Assembly (NCBI GenBank): GCA_015680905.1 | Contig: CM027377.1 | Span: 55,077,501 to 55,141,500 of the forward strand | DNA length: 64,000 bases | Source of the DNA: Coptis chinensis | Taxonomy: Eukaryota > Streptophyta > Magnoliopsida > Ranunculales > Ranunculaceae | Direction of reading: 5' to 3' | In this document: positions 55,251-64,000 of the stretch, piece after piece | How positions within the stretch are numbered: the stretch's first letter is position 1 | Layout: every line of letters starts with the position of its first letter | Position numbers and translations under genes: made by a program | Notes under the pieces: generated by a model | What the model was told of the DNA's origin: nothing | The model's input: the letters and a program-made list of their open reading frames with translations, nothing else | The model's database searches: none

Positions 55251-55659
55251 AGCAAGTTCAATGCTTAGTGATTGTGTAACATGTCATCTCACTTAACGGT
55301 TTTTCCCCTTACACTTCCCTTCTTTTCTAGAATCGTAGAATCATTTCATTTGGTGAAGGGCTAGGTGACATGGTTGGATTCTAAGAATAGCGAGGTCTAA
55401 ATTCAGAAACTTGTGACTTGAGTGATTTCAGCTCTTGAGAGCCATGCAAATCACTTCAGAACACACTTCATTCAAGGAAAACCTTATGTAAATGTTTTGG
55501 TAAAACACACTTGTTTGTCATTCTTTTCAACTTGCCATTCTTTTGAGCAGAAGTGGCCATTATATATCCCTGTATTTTTTTTGTGCAATTTCTTTTCAAC
55601 AGAATACCCTGTATCAAAGTAGCTAACAGCAAAGGATCCCAAGTACCATAATATTATAG

Positions 55660-55980
55660 TTCTTTGAGAGGTATGGCCTCAGTTACAGCTCCCCTAATTG
55701 TATTGGTCAACAACAAGTCTACTAGTTCAAGTGAAATAGTAGCTCGTGACTTCATGATAACTGCAGAGCTGTTCTTGTTGGGGAGAAGACTTTCAGTAAG
55801 GGTCTAATTCAATCTGTATTCGAACTTAATGATGGATTGGGTGTGGTAGTCACTGTTGGGAAGTATGTAACACCAAATCATATGGACATCAATGGAAATG
55901 GAATAGAACCAGATTATCATCGTATCCCTGACTAGGACAAAGTTGCAAAACATTTATTGCAGTGCCATACCCGAAGGAAT
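55660..55980 (+). pseudogene. Captured fragment of a thylakoid C-terminal processing protease (CTPA)
   Basis: The plus strand reads 'APLIVLVNNKSTSSSEIVA' (55688-55745, allowing for small frame errors), with the Ser of the S/K dyad. It continues 'LHDNCRAVLVGEKTFSKGLI', which holds the dyad Lys in 'GEKTF', and then 'VTVGKYVTPNHMDINGNGIE' and 'PDYHRIPD'. The next codon is TAG (55933-55935), where CTPA proteins have Trp or Ser; the frame then resumes 'DKVAKHLLQCHT'. CTPA enzymes mature the D1 protein of photosystem II. Only the C-terminal catalytic part is present. It follows the SFH fragment in the same orientation. Confidence 0.82.
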
Positions 55981-55989
55981 GGATCATCA

Positions 55990-56680
55990 CAGGTTTCTAC
56001 AGCTAGTTTCCTAGTGAGATAATGGTTTGAGGATTATGAGAACTTTTGACTGTGTCTGCCCTCCGCAATGGCTATCTCCCCATTATTTTCCCTCGAAGGG
56101 GACCAAGATGTAGTGATGGGATTGAACTTGGTCGATTCTTGATTCTTCCTACTCATGTTGAAATAAGTGCCCATCATCCATTTTAGGGCAAAGAAGCAAC
56201 AAAAACCGATTTTAAGAAAGAAAGAAACATTTATCGGACTAACAACCGATGCAACAAAAGCAAAAGGAACTGTAGACAAGATATGAAGATAGGCTCATTG
56301 TTGACTAATTGGCTGGGTTTGAAAATGTATAACAAGATTCTTTTTACTGTTGGGTCATGCGTCATTAGGCTTGGAATTCTACAATATAGAAGATGTTATA
56401 AGTGATTGATGATTCGCTAATTATCTCTCTAGAATGAATTGTAATACAACAAATATTTGTATTTCAAGTATAATGAAAGCTAAAAAATTTGTTTGAATAA
56501 TACGGCATAGATGAAGTCTACTCATGAAATAAGTAAAGTTCCAAATGGAAAAACAGAAAAAGTGACTAATAGAAATAACTAAATACAAGATTCTGAAGGC
56601 TTAAAAAATCTTGATCAATTGACAACTTATAGAGAATCTTACAATAAAAAAAAAATCGAGAAACAAAAAGAAAAAAAAAC
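55990..56680. other. Sequence between CTPA fragment and CACTA transposase, no gene seen
   Basis: Probably 3' sequence carried along with the CTPA fragment. The minus ORF 56034-56279 has no recognised motif. Confidence 0.4.
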
Positions 56681-56687
56681 AAAATGA

Positions 56688-57302
56688 CTAGGTTTTAGAT
56701 GATTCATTCTCAACCCATATTCCCTCACAGTCTTCACGTGTGTAAACTAACCGAGATTCATCAATCAAATCAAAAGAATCAGCACTTGGAAATACTTCGG
56801 AATGAACCTTGTCTCCTATGTCCCCATCAAACACATCATTACCAATATCGCCAACATTATAACATCTTTTAGGAGCTGCCAGAGCAACTGACCACTTAGG
56901 ATCAAGTTGGTCAGGAACAAAAAAGACTTGCTTGGCTTGAGAAGCTAAGATAAACGAATCAGATTTATGCCCAACTCTACCAAGATCAACTAATGTGAAA
57001 CCCAAATCATCTTTCTTGATACCATTCCTACTATCAACCCAATCACACCTGAACACTGGAACGTGAAAATTAAAATAATCAAGCAACCATATTTCAACAA
57101 TAACTCCATAAAAGGACATATCAGAAAAGGCTGGTTTCTTATCCTTCGCACTTGCAACTTGCATTGCTGCGGCGACCAAGCTCACACCACTGTTTTGAGT
57201 GACACGTGAAGCATCCCGATTTTTTGTGGAAAACCGATAACCATTGATGATATAGCTCTCATAATTTAATACATGCATCCGAGGCCCTTGAGATATCCAC
57301 AT
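56688..57302 (-). CDS. DUF4216 domain of the CACTA TNP2 gene
   Basis: A 204-residue open frame contains 'HVLNYESYIINGYRFSTKNR', 'TQNSGVSLVAAAMQVASAKD', 'YGVIVEIWLLDYFNFHVPVF' and 'CDWVDSRNG...DDLGFTLVD'. This is the standard DUF4216 pattern ('INGYRFHT..R...TQNSGV', 'YG.I..I.ELDY....V.LFKC.W.D'). In CACTA transposase genes it is the last conserved domain, after Transposase_21 and DUF4218. It is a C-terminal exon of the gene starting at 60373. It has no internal stop and ends with an acidic tail. Confidence 0.88.
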   Translation of the reverse strand: MWISQGPRMHVLNYESYIINGYRFSTKNRDASRVTQNSGVSLVAAAMQVASAKDKKPAFSDMSFYGVIVEIWLLDYFNFHVPVFRCDWVDSRNGIKKDDLGFTLVDLGRVGHKSDSFILASQAKQVFFVPDQLDPKWSVALAAPKRCYNVGDIGNDVFDGDIGDKVHSEVFPSADSFDLIDESRLVYTREDCEGIWVENESSKT

Positions 57303-57617
57303 TAAGGTATCCGAGACTTTGTTATTGGTGATGCGTCGCTCTTGTGAAACCTGTGTTCTTATAAGAGTTAGTAATGATTAAATGGAGTTTACAGAAGAAA
57401 TGGTACTTTAGAATTGCTTAATTGTACCCTTTCTTTAAGCCAATCACTAAAGGTACGATTGTGTTCTTCTTGTAACCATGTTGGTTTCTTTGACTGACGG
57501 GGGTGGATTTTCTTCAGGTAGTCCATGTGCTCCCTATTTAGTTACCGAAAGCAATCTCACATTTAGCTATAGGAATTCTAAACCAATGGAAGAATGGAAG
57601 TAAACTATCAACATATT

Positions 57618-58240
57618 TTACCCTATGTAAGGCTCAACAACTCCTGTGTTGTGCAACACATAAAGATGCGCTTGCTCCAAGGCAGTACTATCAACTTCAG
57701 CAGCAGAACCCCCTACAGGGGTAACTCCCTCCACCAACATATCATCAGGAGTGACTTTACAATTGGGAGGAACTCCAATTGCATCCAAGTCAGATAAGAA
57801 TTCACTGCAAAACTCAATTGCTTCCTCTGCAATATAATTTTCAACAATGCAACCTTCTGGACGATTGCGGTTTCGTACATAACCCTTCAGCACCACCATG
57901 TACCTAAGACATGTCAATGGGAAAATGGTACGATAATGCTTACTATGTCATACGAACCAAGGATAAAGGAAAGCTCAGTAAGTTGGTTTACCTCTCAAAT
58001 GGGTACATCCATCGGAAGAAAACTGGACCACAAAGCTTCACCTCTCTAACAAGATGAATCGTGAGATGAACCATGATATCAAAGAATGACGGGGGAAAGT
58101 ATTTTTCCAGCATACATACGGTGATAACAACATCCCTTTGAATTTGACTCAACTGCTGCACATCTATTACTTTTGCACAAAGTGCACTGAAGAAGAAGCA
58201 CAACCTGACAATTGCATATCTCACATGCTTTGGCAAGACA
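57618..58240 (-). CDS. DUF4218 region of the CACTA TNP2 gene
   Basis: The ORF 58236-57988 has 'DVVITVCMLEKYFPPSFFDI', 'MVHLTIHLVREVKLCGPVFF' and 'RWMYPFER', and 57917-57618 continues 'YMVVLKGYVRNRNRPEGCIV' and 'ENYIAEEAIEFCSEFL'. This is the DUF4218 signature ('L...FPP.FFD.M.HL..HL..E....GPV..RWMYPFER', 'Y...LK.YVRN...PEG.IAE.YI..E...FCS.Y'). An intron of about 70 bp separates the two. The text is nearly identical to consensus, suggesting a relatively young copy. Confidence 0.9.
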
Positions 58241-58248
58241 GATCGATA

Positions 58249-60373
58249 TTACCCAGAAGGAAGCAAGCTGCGCATCAAAACGTGGTAATCGTGCGACTTC
58301 AGCCCTTGCAATTTTAGATCATCCATTGAAACACGGGGCTTGAAATTAGAAGAGTATCCTTCGGGGACTTTCAGCTCATGCAATGTTTGGCAAACTCTTC
58401 TTTTTTCATCCCTAGATAATGTAAAACAAAGCCGGGGTAGGAAAGTTTTACTTTTACCTATCTTTGGTGCCAACTCCGCCCTTCCCATCTCCTCAAGATC
58501 AAGACGACCATTAACAGTATCCTTTGTTTTGAAAGGAATGTTAAGCAATGTACCAATAATGTTGTCACAAACATTCTTCTCAATATGCATGACATCCAAG
58601 TTGTGTCTAATAGGCAAATACTCCCAATAGTCCAGTTCAAAAAATATTGACGACTTTTTCCAACATTTCAAAATATCATCGACTCCATTATCAACCCTTG
58701 CTGATGTGGTTGACGTCTTTGCCTTTTTCTCTGCACCCTGTCGCTTCCTTTTACCCATTGACTTCTTCAATTTTCGTTTCCTAACTTCTTTCCGCCCTTT
58801 TGGTTTTGCTAAATTCTTCACAGTTACATTCTTAACTTTTTTCCCCCAAGAAATATTAAGCAGTTTAACCTTTTCTTTTACTTTCTCACCGGTTAATGGT
58901 TCTGGTTGTGATCGAAACTCTTGTTTACCGTTAAACATCTTCTTCTGCTTTCTGTAAGGGTGGTTCTTTGGGAGGAATCTTCTGGTGGACATGTATACAA
59001 TCTTCTTAGAATGCTTCAGTCTGAGCGAAGGTGTATTCTCACCGCATATTGGACAAGCATAATATCCTTTAACGCAACAGCCAGATAGGTTACCAAGTGC
59101 GGGAAAATCATTTATTGTCCACATTAGCACAGCTCTCAATGTAAAGGATTCATGTCGGTAAGCATCATAAGCATCGACCCCAGTATTCCATAAAATTTTT
59201 AAGTCGTCAATCAAGGGCCTCAAGTACACATCAATATCGTTCCCTGGTTATCGTGGACTTCATATTAACAATGTAAGCATCATAAACTTTCTATTCACGC
59301 ACAACCATGGTGGAAGGTTGTAAGTGATCAACATAACTGGCCAACAACTATACCTACTACTCATAGAACCGTGTGGATTGACACCATCTGCAGAGAGCGC
59401 AGAGGCAGATTTCGTGAATCTGGCGCAAAACTCGCCACATGCAATCTACAGTCTTCCATGTTGGGGAATCTGCTGGGTGACGCAATTTGTCATCAACTTC
59501 TCTTGCATCAGCATGCCATGTCAAATCCTTTGCTGTTTGCACAGACTGAAACATCTTTTTGAACCTTGGGATGGGTGGAAAATACCACAAAACTTTTGCA
59601 GGCACACCTTTACTTGTCTCGGTCATATTTTTATTCTCCTTATATCTTGACGCTCCACAAGTAGGACACATATTAAGATCCTTATACGTGTCACCTCTGT
59701 ACAGGATGCAGTCGTTAGGACATGCATGTATCTTTTCATACTTCATTCCATAGACGGACAATGTCTTCTTGACCTTATTCAGTGAGGACGGTAGTAAATG
59801 ACCTTCCGGAAGCGCCTCTCCAAACAATTTTAGTAACTCTGAAAAAGTCTTGTCTGACCACCCACCTTTGGCTTTTAGATTGAATTGTTTAACCACCATT
59901 GATAACTTGGTAAACTTTGTACACCCTTCATATAATGGTTTCTCAGCATCTTGGAGCAATTGTTCAAACTCTACAGGATCACCGGTGAATTGGTCACGTC
60001 CAGCATCTAGCAAGTTTTTTGTACTTGCTGCATCTTCTGGAGTTTCCATATTGTGATAATCTTGATGGTCTCCATTTCCATCGACACTAGAAGGGGCTGC
60101 ATTATGACTTTTCTCCCCGTGATATATCCAGCTAGTATAGTGTTGGTCGATGCACTGATTAAAAAGGTGGTTTCTAACCTCCTTTTGAGTAAACTCACAA
60201 AGATTCACACAGTGTTTGCATGGACATCTTATGAGAATGGTCTCACTCTCTGTTGGATTTGCAAACAGAAGAAAATTCTTAACCCCAACAATATATTCAT
60301 CTGTTAGCCTATCCTTGGACATCCACATTTTGTCCATTTTGAATAAAGTATAACACAAAAATCCTGAAAACAC
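58249..60373 (-). CDS. CACTA TNP2-like transposase (Transpos_assoc + Transposase_21), one frameshift
   Basis: The start at 60373 or the internal Met 'MDKMWMSKDRLTDEY' (about 60337) begins a Transpos_assoc domain with 'CPCKHCVN' and 'GWIYHGE'-like 'SWIYHGEK'. The Transposase_21 part follows: 'CPNDCILYRGDTYKDLNMCP', then 'ASRYKEN', 'VPAKVLWYFPPIPRFKKMFQ' and 'DLTWHADAR'. Near 59430 the frame slips in 'MWR/DFA'. The ORF 59229-58249 resumes with 'YLRPLIDDLKILWNTGVDAY', 'FPALGNLSGCCVKGYYACPI' and 'LDVMHIEKNVCDNIIGTLLN'. This enzyme excises and reinserts CACTA elements. It is nearly full length. The single slip could be a sequencing error, so activity cannot be excluded. Confidence 0.9.
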
Positions 60374-60379
60374 CCAAAT

Positions 60380-60897
60380 TTTGCACTCTTTTTAGTTAAG
60401 AAAATAAAAATAAAAATAATCGCTTCAAGATCATTAAATCTATTAGTGATTTTATTCTTCTCTATTACTTTGTATTCTCATAGGCACCATAAAAGTGCTC
60501 TAATTTTTGTATCACTACTACTTTCCAAAGTAGACATTTGCAGTGGAGCAAATTAATTTACTTACTAACAATCTCAATTTGATTACTAGTTCACTTCAGA
60601 AGTCCCAGAACAATAACTGTTCACACTTCTTCTATATATAAAAGGAGACACTGCTCTATGACTCTCTCTCTCTCATTTTTCACTTAATGAGCATACTCCA
60701 CTCTAAATGGATTGTTTGACTGCTAAACAAATTATCATTCCAACATATTATTATAATCATTATCTCTAAATGGCGTTTTCAACTTAATAGACTCTTTGTA
60801 TTCGGTTCTTTACCGGCAAGTTTTCTACTTCATCTCGTTTACCAATCATGGTAATAATTATTTCTTCTAACTTTTCACACTCTAATTCTATTATTCA

Positions 60898-60928
<31 letters not shown>
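60380..60928. other. Upstream region of TNP2, no gene seen
   Basis: It would hold the promoter of the transposase gene. No subterminal repeats like those at 45.5-45.9 kb are seen. A (TTA)n tract lies at about 60898-60928. Confidence 0.45.
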
Positions 60929-60937
60929 TTACACTTA

Positions 60938-61689
60938 GAAATTGCTAGCGTCCTCCCCTTTAAGGGGTGGGACCATCCTACCTCTATATCGACAAAAGAA
61001 CTTACTTGTTGACCATTTCTAGAGGTTCCTCTTTTATTAAAACTAAATGAAGTAAAGACCAAAAATCAAGAGGTGAGTTGACTCACTACCTTCTCATCCA
61101 AACTAAAAACAGACCGACCCTCACTGAAAGTCCCACCATAACTGGTCTAGTGATGAACATATCATACCCCTGAATTTAGTCATAACGTTCTCTTATATTT
61201 TGTACGGGATCTGGTCTGGAGCACTCACTGTCTTTGTTCCATCCCATCATGGTTCCACACTTCCACTATGACCACAATACAAGATATAACTACTTGTGTG
61301 ATTTGTTCAAATTTCAAATGCTTTAGTGGATTGCTTATGTTGTAAAGAACCTTTCTTGGAAGATTTATGAATTTAAAGAGGAACAGATTTGGAAAGCAAC
61401 TTTGCCACAAGATATGTTAATAATTGTTCATAACTAACCAAGAGAAAATGACTTAATCAATTTGAAGAAGACCAACTCAAACATCAAAAGAAATTACATA
61501 GCTTTGTGGTCTCGAATTCTCTTCTATTTCCTTTTTCTTGTTTCTTGTTTTTAATTGGACTCAACCCACTTTAAAAAAATGATTTTAAAGAAAGCTCTCA
61601 AAACATTTTATTGGTCACCTTTTCTTGTTTTAATTAGAGGTAGGATGGTCCTACCCCTTAAAAAGGGGTGAGGACGCTTAGCAATTCTC
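60938..61689. mobile_element. Non-autonomous MULE, 752 bp, with 9-bp target duplication
   Basis: Perfect direct repeats TTACACTTA at 60929-60937 and 61690-61698 flank the element. The ends are inverted copies: GAAATTGCTAGCGTCCTCCC at left against GAGAATTGCTAAGCGTCCTC (reverse complement) at right. Both continue through AAGGGGT and GGACCATCCTACCTCT. A 9-bp duplication with these terminal repeats indicates a Mutator-like MITE. It has no coding capacity (the 61-codon minus ORF 61225-61410 has no motif). Confidence 0.88.
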
Positions 61690-61698
61690 TTACACTTA

Positions 61699-62470
61699 TT
61701 TGTGGTTTTGCTCGACAAATCACAATGCGAGGATAATCGCAAAATTATTCAGGGGAGTTGTTTACAATATTCTCCATTCGGTAATAGTGTTAACTATAGT
61801 AAATGTAGTTCGCGACCTTAAGTTTAGAAAAGAAGGGGCACTTGTATAATTCACTTGTGAAAACATCCATTCGAGGAGGAAACCCGTTTCTCTTTCAGCC
61901 ACCCGAAACTTTGTTAACCTCTCATAAAGGTAGGACTCTATCACGTTACCTAGGCACGGGATCTCGAGTCGGGGATCGGACATAGATTCGATTTCTTGAT
62001 TTGCTTAAGACATCAAAAGTGATGATGATGAAAGTGGCTTCTATGTTAGCTCATTCTACCTATAGTTCTTACAAGAAGGCCTTGACTACTTCAACAACAA
62101 GAACTGTCTCCCTCAACAAGTAAATACAACCCTCATATCAGTCAATAACGCCCTACTCTCCCGGAACTACAAGGCCTATCTTCTACCTTTAACACCCTCA
62201 AACAAGACGTAAACGCAGACCAGTCTTTTATCACCCGTGGAGCGGGTTGTAACTGGAATGATCGATCGAGGGACAATGACAAAAGTCGAATTCAGGTTAC
62301 CTTACAGCTGCTTACCCGAGCGTTGCTTCCCTTACTTCTGCTTTCCCCTATAGCTACCTTTCACCGAACAGCTCTTGCAAGCCAACTAAAACTAATCGCG
62401 ATGTGCGCCGATCTCGATCCGCTAGTTCCACCATATTTTCATTAATCATCAGCCGAGGAGGAGAGAAAGC
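61699..62470. other. Unassigned; part may be organelle-derived
   Basis: From about 62080 to 62440 the text (CCGGAACTACAAGGCCTATC, CCTATAGCTACCTTTCACCG) again resembles plant mitochondrial DNA. No organelle gene was recognised. A minus ORF at 61983-61762 has no motif. Confidence 0.35.
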
Positions 62471-62475
62471 ATTAA

Positions 62476-63152
62476 ATGACGGGCGGAAAATCTTGTATGA
62501 TCACAACATATACTCGTCTAGAGAGTACCGTGAGATTCAATTTTGGTTCGCAAGAATGTATCGGTAGGAGGTTCTTTTCAGTTAAACCGACCAAGTTAAA
62601 TGATAGTAATGGAGTGAAGAGTGCTACTGCTAACCTGGTTGGTATATTTCGTAAGCCGGCAAAGGCATTTATTGTTCGTAGCAGCAGTTCTAATGGGCAC
62701 GTTGCAGGGTCAGTCAAAAAGAGTGCTTCAGATGCTACTACTACCAAATCGGTCGCGAGCAAAAAAATTAATGTGGCAAAGCCCAAAGATGGAGAGAAGG
62801 AGGCGAAGGTGGAAGTAGCCATTTCGACTCCAGCTAAGGGTAGTGGCAATATAAAAAAGACCAAGCTTAGGGGAAAAAGAAGTAGGTGGCAAATAAGAAT
62901 AAACTAAAAGAATTTTCTGGTACTACTGTTCCTTCTGGTGATGCTAAGATTAGTGGTTTTAAACAAGCGAAGAAGCCCAACCTGACCAAACTTGCTACCC
63001 CTACAGGTGATGCAAAGGTTAATGGTTCTAAACAAGCTTTTAACTCAGAGAAGGCTAGTGTGACCAAAATTGATGGCCAATCTGTTCAGGCTTCAGAAGT
63101 AAGTATGAGTGTTAATAGTGTAATTTTTGATGACACATTTCTTACTACTTGA
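62476..63152 (+). CDS. Unknown lysine-rich protein in two overlapping frames
   Basis: The ORF 62476-62907 (143 aa) starts MTGGKSCMITTYTRL and becomes rich in Lys, Ser and Ala. The ORF 62886-63152 (88 aa) overlaps it by 22 bases in another frame and continues the same composition. An internal repeat is visible: 'VPSGDAKISGFKQAKKPN' and 'TPTGDAKVNGSKQAFN'. The composition is like a disordered, possibly nuclear tail. A frameshift probably splits one coding sequence. I do not recognise it, and it could belong to a transposon. Confidence 0.35.
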
Positions 63153-63159
63153 TCTGATA

Positions 63160-64000
63160 TATATACACACACAAATGCGGAAGAATATAAGTTCAAATCA
63201 AATTCAATAAGGAGAACTAAGTTCACTTAAAAATATAATGTTAAAACATCCCTCGGAAACTATGGCATGGTTCAGAAGAGTTTTACAAACAAGAAATCCA
63301 AATGCGTGTTAAACAACAGAAAATAGCATCAGCAATCCAGAATCTAGTTGAGTTTTACAACAGAAAATAGCATCAACAATAAGCATCTAGAGTTTTACAA
63401 CAGAAAATAGCATCAGAGTTTTAAATAGCATCAGAGTTTTAAACTCTTATATATATACATCAGAGTTTTAAACTCTTATATATATACATCAGAGTTTTAC
63501 AACAGAAAATAGCATCAGCAATAAGCATCCAGTTGAGTACCCAAAAAAGAATCACTAAAGCAATCGAATCCGGATACGTGTTAAACAAGATTGCAGCCAA
63601 AACAGGTTATGTATAGATAATACCTTTAAAAAAATTCCAAACACCCTATTTAATGAAATTTTAAATCAAAACAACATTATAAAACCTTTATAGAATGCTT
63701 AACAGATAACAAAAAAACAAAAGTAAAATCTTACTTGCTAATAAGAAATCACTTCCTTGGCAAAAGCAACGCACTCCACTCCAAGTTCGACTCTAAGAGA
63801 ACACTGCTATGATTATGAAATTCAAGATGAGTTAAAAGATGCAGAGATTTAAATTTATATATAATTGAGATACTATGTTAGGGTTTCCAAAGTAAATCCC
63901 TATGAATCTGAGTGAAGGGGAATATTTACCTCTTTCGCGCGTTAACCAATCTCCAATCCCAATTTGACAACTTACGATAATAAACTGTTAGTGTTTAAGA
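63160..64000. repeat. AT-rich region with 'ACAGAAAATAGCATCA' tandem repeats
   Basis: GAGTTTTACAACAGAAAATA and GCATCAGAGTTTTAAACTC recur irregularly from about 63318 to 63520, including two copies of CTTATATATATACATCAGAG. The remainder is AT-rich with no gene. Confidence 0.65.

Larger units (their letters stand above)
45415..60400 (-). mobile_element. CACTA (En/Spm) transposon with TNP2 and Transposase_24/Ulp1 genes; right end not seen
   Basis: Two minus-strand genes typical of plant CACTA elements are present: a TNP2 transposase (57.3-60.37 kb plus DUF4216 at 56.7 kb) and a second gene (46.55-54.13 kb) joining a Transposase_24 region to a Ulp1-type protease. Downstream of them, a CTACTAAAAAAAAGGG end-like string at 45415 is followed by many GAACCGTCATGAAATGCCC subterminal repeats (45500-45860). 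The matching right end was not found before 64000. Host-derived SFH and CTPA fragments and a mitochondrial-like insert lie between the two genes or in an intron. Confidence 0.75.

Noticed and set aside
58340..58957. Plus-strand ORFs opposite the TNP2 transposase
   Set aside because: They are antisense shadows of a clearly conserved minus-strand coding region.

Overview
The window is nuclear DNA from a flowering plant, most likely a eudicot. It is AT-rich and full of nested transposable elements. Recognisable plant gene fragments include RAPTOR, OST48, a BET1-like SNARE, MUR3-type GT47, IQD, SEC14-like SFH and CTPA, and no intact single-copy host gene was found. Almost everything codes for transposon proteins or for host gene pieces carried inside transposons. 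No rRNA, tRNA or CRISPR array was seen. The host species cannot be named from the sequence.

Layout. 1-15.9 kb: a decayed, apparently non-autonomous Ty3/gypsy retrotransposon (Athila/Tat style). A protease remnant lies at the left, there are extra ORF remnants but no reverse transcriptase, and a 3' LTR lies at 14562-15931. A 7.28 kb PIF/Harbinger element (5691-12970, TTA target duplication, 16-bp perfect terminal repeats) sits inside it. That element carries its own Myb/SANT-like ORF1 and DDE transposase plus a plant-mobile-domain (PMD) gene. 15.9-19 kb: a foldback element, a minisatellite, and several small elements embedded in TA microsatellites. 19.07-27.38 kb: a large Mutator-like element with inverted repeats of about 460 bp, a broken FAR1-type transposase, and a captured fragment of a MUR3-like glycosyltransferase. 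27.44-31.62 kb: a block holding exons of RAPTOR, a BET1-like SNARE and OST48 plus organelle-like DNA, ending in a CACTA-type terminus that cuts a Helitron ORF. 31.6-36.6 kb: that Helitron, on the minus strand. 36.6-45.4 kb: mostly unassigned, with an IQD fragment. 45.4 kb to beyond 60.4 kb: a large CACTA (En/Spm) element with a TNP2 transposase and a Transposase_24/Ulp1 protease gene, both on the minus strand. It also holds captured SFH and CTPA fragments on the plus strand and a mitochondrial-like insertion of about 2.1 kb in an intron. 60.9-61.7 kb: a 752-bp non-autonomous MULE with a perfect 9-bp target duplication. The last 2 kb hold lysine-rich ORFs of unknown type and short tandem repeats.

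The common theme is gene-fragment capture. Four different DNA transposons (FAR1-MULE, PIF/Harbinger and two CACTA-type elements) each carry host-derived sequence. Many frameshifts interrupt otherwise well conserved reading frames. Several fall beside CTTC/CTTCG or homopolymers, so some may be consensus sequencing errors rather than true decay. All family calls rest on motif recognition by eye; no database search was run.
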